Positions 46,212-53,496 of a DNA stretch of 64,000 bases are shown piece by piece (positions within the stretch are counted from its first letter, which is position 1; every line of letters starts with the position of its first letter). Position numbers and translations under genes: made by a program. The stretch is from Gordonia spumicola (GTDB taxonomy: Bacteria; Actinomycetota; Actinomycetes; Mycobacteriales; Mycobacteriaceae). The stretch is taken from contig NZ_BJOV01000002.1 of the NCBI RefSeq assembly GCF_009932475.1, positions 372,001 through 436,000 on the forward strand, in the 5' to 3' direction. Below the pieces are notes generated by a model that made no database searches, had not been told where the DNA came from, and saw nothing but the letters and a program-made list of their open reading frames with translations.

Positions 46212-47288
46212 ATGGCAAGTACGGACGGTGTCGCAATCTCTCTGTTCTCCGGCGCGGGTGGTCTCGACCTCGGTGCTGAGGCTGCTGGGTTCAAGGTGCG
46301 AGCGGCGGTCGAGCGCGACCGTGACGCCTCACTGACCATGGAGAAGAACTTCGACACCCTCGCGTCACCGGTGATCCAGAAGGACATTCTGGACACACCC
46401 ACGAGCGAGATCCTGAAGGCAGCCGGGCTCCGCTCCGGCCAGCGACCGGATCTCCTCATCGGGGGCCCGCCGTGCACCCCGTTCTCCAAGAGCGGCTTCT
46501 GGCTTGAGTGGAAACGTCAGGGCCTCGACCCTGACGCGTCGCTTCTGCAGGCGTACACCCGGGTCCTCAAGGATGCACAACCCCGCGCCTTCGTCCTCGA
46601 GAACGTGTACGCGCTGACGTACAACAACAAGGCTTCGCGGCCCGCGCTGACGCGTCTCCTCAAGGAGATCGACGAGGCTGGCTACAACTTCAACATGAAA
46701 GTCCTCAACGCAGCCGACTACGGAGTCCCGCAGGCTCGGCCTCGGCTGTTCATCATCGGAGCACCGAAGGGCAAGCCGACGCCCGTGCACCCCGACGCCA
46801 CCCACGGCGGCAAGTGGGAACGCCGAGCGACAGGTCTCATCGAGGGCCGTCCGCATGTCACAGCGGGCGAGGCGCTCGAAGGTCTCATCACCGATCCTGA
46901 GCGCGAGGAGAAGATCGGAGGCAAGTACGGCCACCTCCTCCCTGGGATCCCGCCGGGTGACAACTACCTCCACTACACCGAGCGGCGCGAGCATCCGGAC
47001 CCGCAGTTCGAGTGGCGGAGCCGGTACTGGTCGTTCCTGCTCAAGCTCGACCCGAATAGGCCGTCGCCGACGATCCAGGCGCAGCCAGGACCGAACATCG
47101 GGCCGTTCCACTGGGAGAACCGCCGCCTGCGTACCGCCGAGGTCAAGCGCCTGTTCACGTTCCCCGACGAGTTCGAGCTGGTCGGCACCCGAGGGAGCGT
47201 TCAGGCGCAGTTGGGCAACTCGGTCCCACCGCTGCTCGGGCAGAAGGTGCTTGAGAACGTCCGCATCGCTCTCGGGGGCGCACGCTGA
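46212..47288 (+). CDS. DNA cytosine-C5 methyltransferase
   Basis: 358 aa. Motif I is ISLFSGAGGLDLG, motif IV with the catalytic Cys is GGPPCTPFSKSG, motif VI ENVYAL, motif VIII QARPRLFIIGAP, and motif X QLGNSVPP. A target-recognition region lies between VIII and IX (about 210-290). It follows the EcoRV-like nuclease in the same direction and is its expected protective partner. No controller protein gene is seen. Confidence 0.92.
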   Translation: MASTDGVAISLFSGAGGLDLGAEAAGFKVRAAVERDRDASLTMEKNFDTLASPVIQKDILDTPTSEILKAAGLRSGQRPDLLIGGPPCTPFSKSGFWLEWKRQGLDPDASLLQAYTRVLKDAQPRAFVLENVYALTYNNKASRPALTRLLKEIDEAGYNFNMKVLNAADYGVPQARPRLFIIGAPKGKPTPVHPDATHGGKWERRATGLIEGRPHVTAGEALEGLITDPEREEKIGGKYGHLLPGIPPGDNYLHYTERREHPDPQFEWRSRYWSFLLKLDPNRPSPTIQAQPGPNIGPFHWENRRLRTAEVKRLFTFPDEFELVGTRGSVQAQLGNSVPPLLGQKVLENVRIALGGAR

Positions 47289-47566
47289 CCCCACCCGACC
47301 CCGACCCACCCCGCCGACGCCGAGGCCGCCTTCGTCGCGAGCCGCGCCTACTGGGCCACGCTCCGCGATGGCGACGCCCTCACCCCGGAGGCTGAGGCAA
47401 TCCAGGCGGAGGGTGCGACGGTATGGGAGCCTGTAGGGTCCAGCTCAGATCAAGAGGACGGCACCACGTGAAGCTGTGGCATGAAGCGCTGCAGGAGCAG
47501 GTCTCCGACCCAGCGTAGATTCCACTGCTCTCCGTATCTCGGCCCATTCTGTGATCTGATCGGTGC
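47289..47566. other. Gap with remnant reading frames between methyltransferase and FRG gene
   Basis: The frame after the methyltransferase stop reads DAEAAFVASRAYWATLRDG and on to a TGA at about 47471, without a start codon. A GTG at 47468 opens a 16-codon frame (VKLWHEALQEQV). Both have coding-like composition and look like remnants of small phage or element genes rather than working genes. Confidence 0.35.
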
Positions 47567-48484
47567 GTGGCAAGCAACAACCCGAAATGGTCGTGGTGGC
47601 ATCAGTACGAAGGGCCGGACCAATACAGACGACGTGAGAACCTACGTGCGATCTGGGATCTCCACTCCAACTACGGCGATGACGTTCCGTGGCTATGGCG
47701 CGGACAGGCCAATGCAACCTACGACCTGACTCCGGGGATGCACACCCGGATCGCGCGTGCCGGAACTCTGACTGACGACGCGGTCGTAGCGGAGACCGAG
47801 CGCCTCCTCCAAGTCGCGCGTCACGCCTGTCTGGACATACATGAGGGCGTTCGGTTGCCCGACATGGCACTCCTCGCTCGCCTGCAGCATCATTTTGCAG
47901 CGACACCGCTGCTCGATGTCTCGCTCGATCCACTTGTGGGCCTGTATATGTCGACCGTCGATCGGGATGGTGTTCACTCAGACCAAGACGGCGCAGTGTT
48001 CGCGATCAAGAAGCCGTCCCACGCGATCTCAGACTTTGATAGTCGCAGCTTCCGCGATGTGTATGAGTCGCTGCCGTCGGCTGGGGGGATCGCGATGTAC
48101 TCCGCGCCCGACGTGAGTGACCGGCTTCGGATTCAGCGAGGTCACTTCCTGCTCGGGCGGGTGGATGACACGGATGACCGGGTCACAATCCCCCTCAGTA
48201 TTGATAGAGGTAAGGTGCAAGATTCTTGGATCTGGGCCCGCCTGGGTGCGCGCGGTAAGAAGGGGCCGGTGCCGCCCGCGTCGACGGATATTGCTGTGTT
48301 CCGAACTGTAGGTAAATTCAAGCCCGACCTTGAGACATGGCTCGAGAATCGGTCCGGCCTCACACGCGACTTTGTGTACCCAACAGCATGGAATCAGCCG
48401 CACCTGGATCGATTTGCTCAAGCGCACTCACGGACCGCACCGGCCACGACCAGCGTTCAGCGCCCTGATTCAGCGGAGGCCTGA
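47567..48484 (+). CDS. FRG-domain protein, possible defence gene
   Basis: 305 aa from GTG 47567. The FRG domain covers about residues 20-130, with the hallmark WLWRGQANATYDLTPGMHTR and the later block LLARLQHHFAATPLLDVSLDPL. The C-terminal half has no recognised motif. FRG proteins are of unknown biochemistry and are often found in defence-rich or mobile regions. Here it follows a restriction-modification pair, beside an attachment site. Lower GC and less biased codons than the sugar operon suggest acquisition. Confidence 0.82.
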   Translation: MASNNPKWSWWHQYEGPDQYRRRENLRAIWDLHSNYGDDVPWLWRGQANATYDLTPGMHTRIARAGTLTDDAVVAETERLLQVARHACLDIHEGVRLPDMALLARLQHHFAATPLLDVSLDPLVGLYMSTVDRDGVHSDQDGAVFAIKKPSHAISDFDSRSFRDVYESLPSAGGIAMYSAPDVSDRLRIQRGHFLLGRVDDTDDRVTIPLSIDRGKVQDSWIWARLGARGKKGPVPPASTDIAVFRTVGKFKPDLETWLENRSGLTRDFVYPTAWNQPHLDRFAQAHSRTAPATTSVQRPDSAEA

Positions 48485-48670
48485 TTCGTAACCCTCTCGC
48501 ACCCGTCACCCCGCCCAGCTACCCTACGGACATTCCCCTCCTCTCAGACTCCCAACGCTGGCCCGCAGCCATCCCCGGCTGCGGGCGCCCGCGTTGAAGC
48601 CGAGGAGGCATCGCTGTGATCAAACCCGAGTGAGCGCTCCCACTTCCTGGCCGACCGGCTCGACACCGAA

Positions 48671-48811
48671 GTGGTCGCGGTGCAGGTCCACGCGACGTTA
48701 GACGCGGTCGAGGTGGCCGACGACGAAGCCGCTGCGATGCACCTTGCGTGGCAGTTGGAGGAGGCCGGCGCGCGAGCGAACCAGGTGCGGGAACGAATCC
48801 GCCGCAGGTAA
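48671..48811 (+). CDS. Possible small protein or gene remnant
   Basis: 46 codons from GTG 48671 (VVAVQVHATLDAVEVADDEA...QVRERIRRR). The coding-like sequence extends upstream to about 48632 without a start, so this may be the tail of a lost gene. Convergent with the small minus-strand frame that ends 1 bp away. No family recognised. Confidence 0.3.
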   Translation: MVAVQVHATLDAVEVADDEAAAMHLAWQLEEAGARANQVRERIRRR

Positions 48812-48812
48812 G

Positions 48813-48992
48813 TCACCGCTCGAGGTAGCTGATGCGCTCGATGTGTGTCACGTGCCCGCAGGTCTGCACTCGTAGGTTCGGCACAGCGCGGACGAGCCTT
48901 GCGCCGCATCGCTCGCGCTGCTCCGGGGCAATCTCTACGCTGACCAGGAAGCGGAAGCTAACGCTGGGAGCTGACGTGCACGGAGCCGTCAC
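48813..48992 (-). CDS. Possible small protein
   Basis: 59 aa from GTG 48992: FRFLVSVEIAPEQRERCGARLV then VQTCGHVTHIERISYLER. The C-terminal part looks like an ordered, conserved-type sequence (regular polar/hydrophobic pattern), but no family is recognised and the RBS is weak. Confidence 0.35.
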   Translation of the reverse strand: MTAPCTSAPSVSFRFLVSVEIAPEQRERCGARLVRAVPNLRVQTCGHVTHIERISYLER

Positions 48993-49320
48993 CTCGGGGT
49001 GAGGTCGCGGGCTCCTTGTCGTCGCGGCCAACGGCAGGCTTCGGTCGCCGGCGCGACGACCTCCTCCATCCGCATCCGCGCCCACGCGACGAGACGAGGT
49101 CGACATTGCTGCGAGCGAGCGCGACGCTTCGCACGCCGCGCGCACGGTCAGATCTAAGGACGCGATGTGCAGGCGCGGCAGTCAACTCCGATTGAGGGGG
49201 GGAGAGTCAGCCGATGGCCGCGACACGCCCATGGGTCATTCCAAGACGAATCGGTCAATCTGCGTCGTCGGGCGGTTCCCGGGAACATTCCCGCGTTCCT
49301 AGAAACCACCCCTGACCTGC

Positions 49321-49380
49321 TGCGGAAGCGGAGGGATTTGAACCCCCGGTGGTTTTACCCACGCTCGCTTTCAAGGCGAG
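49321..49380 (-). tRNA. 3' fragment of tRNA-Ser(UGA): attachment-site copy, not a functional tRNA
   Basis: The minus strand reads an anticodon arm CTCGC-CTTGAAA-GCGAG (anticodon TGA), a long variable arm GTGG-GTAAAA-CCAC typical of Ser, a T arm GGGGG-TTCAAAT-CCCTC, an acceptor strand CGCTTCC, and GCA. The matching 5' acceptor strand GGAAGCG and the D arm are missing upstream. This is what integration into a tRNA gene leaves at one end: chromosome on the 3' side (below 49.32 kb), element on the 5' side (above 49.38 kb). The intact gene should lie at the other end, beyond 64 kb. Confidence 0.8.
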
Positions 49381-49534
49381 TGCATACAGGGTTTTACCAG
49401 GTCATGAGTTTTCTAAAGAGTAATGGTCAGACAAGGTTTCTGCAGGTTTGAGCAGGGGCGACAGGGAATGTGTCAACTCTGTGTCAACTAGCCCGCCAGG
49501 GTGCCGGCCGATGGCAGGCGCCCGCGATCACCAG

Positions 49535-49895
49535 CGGCACAGCCGCCGACAGGCCCACCTCGAACATCATCACCGAGGAGGACCCCATGCTGCCCACCGC
49601 CACCGTCGCCCTGACCATCCGCGTCGACAATGACTACGCTCACGGCCCGACCTTCCACCACATCCTCCACGTCGACGTGCCCGTCCCCGCCGACGACGCC
49701 GACCTGACCGAGTGGGCAATGGACACGCTGTTCCCCTACACGGGCGAGGGGCCTGACTATGCCCATATGGACGCGATCTATTCCGTCCAGATCATCAGTG
49801 CCCCAGCCGAATTCGACAGAATCCTCGGCCTATCCATCTCCGCGATGGGGTAAGCACCCGGGCGGCACAGCCGCCGACGAGATCCACCTTGAACA
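49535..49895 (+). repeat. Duplicated leader element before two element genes
   Basis: CGGCACAGCCGCCGAC, about 4 nt, then CCACCTYGAACA occurs at 49535-49566 and again at 49863-49895. Each copy lies about 21-28 bp upstream of a start codon (genes at 49587 and 49923). The gene between them is not itself a repeat. The conserved block may be a shared translation or transcription control element. Confidence 0.55.
49587..49853 (+). CDS. Small protein of unknown function, first gene of the element
   Basis: 88 aa from ATG 49587 with RBS GAGGAGGA. An acidic single-domain sequence (ATVALTIRVDNDYAHGPTFH, ADLTEWAMDTLFPYTGEGPD). No membrane segment or known motif. It is followed by two genes in the same direction ending with an ArdA-like protein, so it may belong to an early-transfer operon. 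Confidence 0.65.
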   Translation: MLPTATVALTIRVDNDYAHGPTFHHILHVDVPVPADDADLTEWAMDTLFPYTGEGPDYAHMDAIYSVQIISAPAEFDRILGLSISAMG

Positions 49896-49922
49896 CCCAC
49901 ATTTCAAGGGAGGACATCCACC

Positions 49923-50297
49923 ATGACCGCCACCATCTGCGACCCGTGGATCGAACGACTCATCACCAGTGGCCAGCTTGCCCCCGGCGCCCGCGGCCTG
50001 TCCCGTGAGCAAGCCGCCGAGCAGTACAACGGCGCAAACGCGCTCACCGAGTCTGACCACGACTTCCTCTACACGCCCGGCCAGGCCGCAGGCGCAGCCC
50101 GGGACGCGCTGGCCGTCATCGGCCTCGAGGTCCCCGCCGACGCCCGCATCCTGCTCACCGACGGTGCCAGCGGCCCGAGGTGCTGGAGCTACCTGGTCGA
50201 GCCGGGTCAGATCGAGTACGCCTGCGAGCAACACCGGCTGACGACTGGCGAAACCATCAACCCGACACCGATCTTGGAGGCACTCCCATGGTTCTGA
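49923..50297 (+). CDS. Small protein of unknown function upstream of ardA-like gene
   Basis: 124 aa; RBS GGGAGGA before ATG 49923. Two parts: an N-terminal region with LSREQAAEQYNGANALTESD and a C-terminal region with VPADARILLTDGASGPRCWSYLVEPGQ. It overlaps the ArdA-like gene by 10 bp, which indicates translational coupling. No family recognised. Confidence 0.68.
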   Translation: MTATICDPWIERLITSGQLAPGARGLSREQAAEQYNGANALTESDHDFLYTPGQAAGAARDALAVIGLEVPADARILLTDGASGPRCWSYLVEPGQIEYACEQHRLTTGETINPTPILEALPWF

Positions 50298-50851
50298 CAC
50301 CGTCCGTCCCCGTCACGATGCCTGACGCCCCACGGGCGTGGTTCGGCTGCCTTCACTGCTACAACTCGGGCCGACTGGTCGGCCACTGGTTCGACGCCAC
50401 CGACGCGGCCGATGTCGATCTCGCCGCCGTCCACACCGGTTCCGGTGTCGCCTGGGGCCGGGCCGGCTGCGAGGAGATTCTCGCACTTGATCTCGATGGC
50501 GAATGGCCGATCCGCGCCGAGATCGACACCGTGACCGCGGCGAAGTGGGCCGAGGTGCACGACGAGGTGACGCCGACCCTCTGGCCGGCCTTCTGCACCC
50601 TGGCCCGGTCCGAGCACATCACCGACCCCGAGGACGTCGACGTGCGGGCGTTCATCGACCGCTACCGCGGCGAGTGGGAATCATGGCGGGACTACGTCGA
50701 GAACCTTGTCGACGACCTGTCGCTCTTCGACGCGTTGCCCGAGGACCTGCGTTCCTACGTCGACCTCGACAAGTACGGCCGCGACTTGGCGCACGGCTAC
50801 ACCGTCGAGCCAACCGGTGACGGCGGGGTCTACGCATTCGAGGACTCGTGA
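50288..50851 (+). CDS. ardA: ArdA-like antirestriction protein
   Basis: 187 aa from ATG 50288 (RBS GGAGG). It follows the ArdA pattern: CLHCYNSGRLVGHWFDA near the start (ArdA: YNNG...G.WIDA), a middle block ALDLDGEWPI, RAFIDRYRGEWESWRDYVE, and the C-terminal YVDLDKYGRDLAHGYTVE then GGVYAFED. ArdA proteins mimic DNA and block type I restriction enzymes when conjugative elements enter a cell. The acidic composition fits. It supports the view that this region belongs to a transferable element. Confidence 0.82.
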   Translation: MVLTPSVPVTMPDAPRAWFGCLHCYNSGRLVGHWFDATDAADVDLAAVHTGSGVAWGRAGCEEILALDLDGEWPIRAEIDTVTAAKWAEVHDEVTPTLWPAFCTLARSEHITDPEDVDVRAFIDRYRGEWESWRDYVENLVDDLSLFDALPEDLRSYVDLDKYGRDLAHGYTVEPTGDGGVYAFEDS

Positions 50852-50893
50852 TGATCGACACCGACTACGTCGCCTGAGCCCGCTGCACCTTGA

Positions 50894-50922
50894 AGACCCC
50901 GGCGCTGACCGCGCCGGGGTCT
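50894..50922 (+). terminator. Rho-independent-type hairpin after the ardA-like gene
   Basis: Perfect 12-bp stem AGACCCCGGCGC / GCGCCGGGGTCT with a 5-nt loop, 42 bp after the stop codon. The T-run is poor. Confidence 0.65.
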
Positions 50923-50939
50923 CATCATTCAGCCAGTCG

Positions 50940-51313
50940 ACCTTACAGTGATGTGCATCATACCTATTGACATCGTGTGATAGGATATGCGGCAGGTTAT
51001 ATCAAGTAAGGTGCCGCATCTCCGGACCGCCTCGAATCGCCTTCTCTCACAGCACTTCTCGCTGTCACATATCCCTGTTAGAAACAGTCCGACACCACTC
51101 ATCGGGCCCATTCGTGCACGTCACGGGCCGCTCGGACTTTCGCAGGAGGTAACCACTTTTCCCAATCCGCCTCGGCGTCGGTCGCTTGACCGACCAGTCG
51201 TCGCAGTATTGGATGATCCATGATCTGATTGTGTCGCTAGAGACACACCACTGATCACCACCACACCATCGAGGAAGACATGCAGGGAAGCACGACCGCG
51301 CTCGTGGGACGAT
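50940..51313 (+). promoter_or_regulatory. Upstream region of the XRE regulator gene with dyad sites
   Basis: A 374-bp region without a convincing gene, richer in A+T than its surroundings. It contains a TTGACA (about 50967) inside an inverted repeat CCTAT...ATAGG, and a dyad TGTGTC-GCTAGA-GACACA at 51230-51247, about 70 bp before the regulator's start. The second is a plausible operator for the XRE protein. Confidence 0.45.
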
Positions 51314-51610
51314 GTGAGGGTGCCCGCACCCGACGATCGCCTCACGCCGCAGCAGCGGCGGGAGCGCGTCGTGCGTAGAGCGGCGCTGGCCAAGGCGCTC
51401 ATCGCGGCCCGCGAGCAGGCTGGACTGAACCAGAGTCAGCTCGCACAGGCATCGGGACTATCCCGATCGGCGATCGTCCGGCTCGAGCGGGGCGACGCGA
51501 GCATCAGCTCCGATCGGCTCTGGGATCTCGCCCGCGCACTCGGCACGACGCCGAGCCAGCTTTACGCCGCCGCCGAAGCGGACGAGGCCGCAGCTCAGAC
51601 GCTCGAGTAG
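51314..51610 (+). CDS. XRE-family helix-turn-helix regulator
   Basis: 98 aa from GTG 51314. A single HTH domain (about 28-85): ALIAAREQAGLNQSQLAQAS, GLSRSAIVRLERGDASIS, LWDLARALGTTPSQLY. An Ala/Glu-rich tail follows. Alone upstream of a membrane-protein gene in the same direction (about 40-bp gap). Typical of element maintenance or transfer control. Confidence 0.85.
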   Translation: MRVPAPDDRLTPQQRRERVVRRAALAKALIAAREQAGLNQSQLAQASGLSRSAIVRLERGDASISSDRLWDLARALGTTPSQLYAAAEADEAAAQTLE

Positions 51611-51649
51611 TGCTCCTACCTGCATGTCTCCTCACACAGAGGGGACACC

Positions 51650-52630
51650 ATGCCACACATCGACCTATATCAGATCTACGGCCTCGACCGGCGACAACCG
51701 TCCGAGACTCTCGCCGCCCAACTGACCGCACAACTCAACTCCACCGATCCGCAGGACTCGCTAACGCGCAGTCGCATCGACACAGCCCGAGCCATCCTGT
51801 CCGACCCGCAGCGCCGCGCCCGCTACGACGCGCAACTCGGAGATCCAGCCGCCCCCACCCTCGATGAGGCATCCCTCGCCACCATTGCCGGGCGCCCGGT
51901 ACCTACCGGGCCCCGCACCGGCCTCGCCGGCGTGTTCGCCGAGACGAAGGCTCGTATCCTCGCTGCCGTAGTCGGTGTCCTGGCCCTGATCCTCGTCGTC
52001 GCGGTGACCGCCGTCGCGTGCAGCGGCTCCGACGGAGGGTCGTCGACCGCGACTGACGGCGCACAGAAGTCAAGCTCACAGCAGCGCAGCTCGGCACAGT
52101 CGTCGAACGGAGAGTGCGAGCTACAGCCGTCCACCGGCGCGGTCCTGACTCGCTGGCGCGGCTCACGCCCCACCAACCTGATCAAGATCCACAAGCAGGT
52201 CCCGCTGCCTGCCGAGATCGGTGACCGACTGGCGGCTGGCCCCGGCGACGGACTCATCTACGAATCGACCACCTACATCCGGCAGTACCAGGACAAGACG
52301 ATCAGCGTCGCCATTTTCGACGACGACGTCACCACTATGGCGTTCTACCGGACAGACGGCACGTTGGTCCAGACGCGCAAGTTCGCCAAGGACGAGACCC
52401 TGCCTCCCACGTTCGACCTGTCGGAGGAGCCTTTCACCGGCTACGCACGAGTGCAGGCAGACGGCGTGACCCTCCCGTCCGAGGCCGCGGGCAAGGAGCC
52501 GCAGCAGCAGTACGCACTCACCGTGCGACCCGACGCGTTCGACCGCGACGTCGTCTGGGTCCTGCTGCGCGGAGGCAAGGACCTCTACATCGGCACTGTC
52601 TACAGGAAACTCACCGACGGCGACTGCTGA
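51650..52630 (+). CDS. Membrane protein with J-domain-like N-terminus lacking HPD
   Basis: 326 aa. Residues 1-68 resemble the start and end of a J-domain (DLYQIYGLDRRQPSETLAAQ, RAILSDPQRRARYDAQLGD), but the HPD tripeptide needed to stimulate Hsp70 is absent. One membrane segment at about 103-125 is followed by a Ser-rich linker and an extracytoplasmic domain (about 160-326) with two cysteines (CEL..., final DGDC). Not a classical DnaJ; perhaps an envelope-facing component of the element. Followed by two small genes in the same direction. Confidence 0.7.
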   Translation: MPHIDLYQIYGLDRRQPSETLAAQLTAQLNSTDPQDSLTRSRIDTARAILSDPQRRARYDAQLGDPAAPTLDEASLATIAGRPVPTGPRTGLAGVFAETKARILAAVVGVLALILVVAVTAVACSGSDGGSSTATDGAQKSSSQQRSSAQSSNGECELQPSTGAVLTRWRGSRPTNLIKIHKQVPLPAEIGDRLAAGPGDGLIYESTTYIRQYQDKTISVAIFDDDVTTMAFYRTDGTLVQTRKFAKDETLPPTFDLSEEPFTGYARVQADGVTLPSEAAGKEPQQQYALTVRPDAFDRDVVWVLLRGGKDLYIGTVYRKLTDGDC

Positions 52631-52667
52631 CCGGTCACACCCACCAGATAGAAGGAGAACACCCATC

Positions 52668-53021
52668 ATGTCCATCACTCTCAAGCGAGCCGTCGCAGGC
52701 GCAGCCCTGGCCGCCGCCGGACTCGCCGGCACCCTCGGTGTCGGGGCCCTGACAGCCGCGCCCGCAGAGGCCAAGGTCGAGTCCGGCCGGTACACGATGA
52801 CCACCGACACCTTCGGCATGAAGTCCTCCGGGCGGGCCGTCGTCCGGGGCAACAAGCTGTTCGTCTCCGGCGCCACCTTGCACCTGCATCAGACCCGCAA
52901 CGGCGCCTACGCCGACTTCGGGGTAAACCGGTACATCTTCGTCAAGAAGGGCGAGAACTACGTCGGCAAGGTCGTGATGGGCCCGGTCACCATCAGTGGC
53001 GTCAAGCTCATCAAGCGCTGA
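52668..53021 (+). CDS. Small secreted protein
   Basis: 117 aa with RBS GAAGGAGA. Signal peptide with cleavage near AEA (about residue 35), then a short beta-rich mature part (SGRYTMTTDTFGMKSSGRAV, YIFVKKGENYVGKVVMGPV). No family recognised. Probably co-transcribed with the J-like membrane protein and the next gene. Confidence 0.72.
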   Translation: MSITLKRAVAGAALAAAGLAGTLGVGALTAAPAEAKVESGRYTMTTDTFGMKSSGRAVVRGNKLFVSGATLHLHQTRNGAYADFGVNRYIFVKKGENYVGKVVMGPVTISGVKLIKR

Positions 53022-53026
53022 TCACG

Positions 53027-53305
53027 ATGACCGAACGATGGGAGTACCAATCGGTACGCGTCGTGCTCGTAGATCGAGGTCAAGGATTGCAGTGGTGTCG
53101 ACAAGTCGGCAGTCAAGTGACCCCGTTCTACAGGGCATTGGCCGAGTACGGGCAACAGGGCTGGGAGTTGGTCAGCAACAACCCCACCGACTTCGTTCAC
53201 AGTGGCCGTGATACCGACAAGCGCGGCATTCAGATGCTCGACTATCCGTACAACACCACGATGGCGACCGAGATGCTGGCAATCTTCAAACGTCGAGCCG
53301 ACTAG
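53027..53305 (+). CDS. Small DUF4177-like protein
   Basis: 92 aa. The pattern WEYQSVRVVL near the start and LAEYGQQGWELVSNNP in the middle resembles DUF4177-type proteins, whose role is unknown. It ends directly before a strong terminator, closing the 51.3-53.3 kb unit. Confidence 0.65.
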   Translation: MTERWEYQSVRVVLVDRGQGLQWCRQVGSQVTPFYRALAEYGQQGWELVSNNPTDFVHSGRDTDKRGIQMLDYPYNTTMATEMLAIFKRRAD

Positions 53306-53317
53306 CCCCAACCCCTC

Positions 53318-53354
53318 GAGATCCCCGGCACTTCGGTGCCGGGGATCTCCTTTT
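53318..53354 (+). terminator. Strong rho-independent terminator
   Basis: Perfect 14-bp stem GAGATCCCCGGCAC / GTGCCGGGGATCTC with a TTCG tetraloop, followed by CTTTTCT, 12 bp after the stop of the DUF4177-like gene. Confidence 0.9.
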
Positions 53355-53496
53355 CTGCACCGTCCGTAAGCCGGTCGTTGACCGGACAGTGGCATGGTCA
53401 GTCCTCCACCAGGGCCGTCCAGCGTCCGTAAGAGCTGTACGAAACGATCGTTCGGTGAGGTGCCCCCAAATGCCTTTCGTCCGTTCCGACGGAGCG

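Noticed and set aside
49321..49420. Complete functional tRNA-Ser gene
   Set aside because: No 5' acceptor strand (GGAAGCG) or D arm can be found upstream of the anticodon arm, so only a 3' fragment is present.
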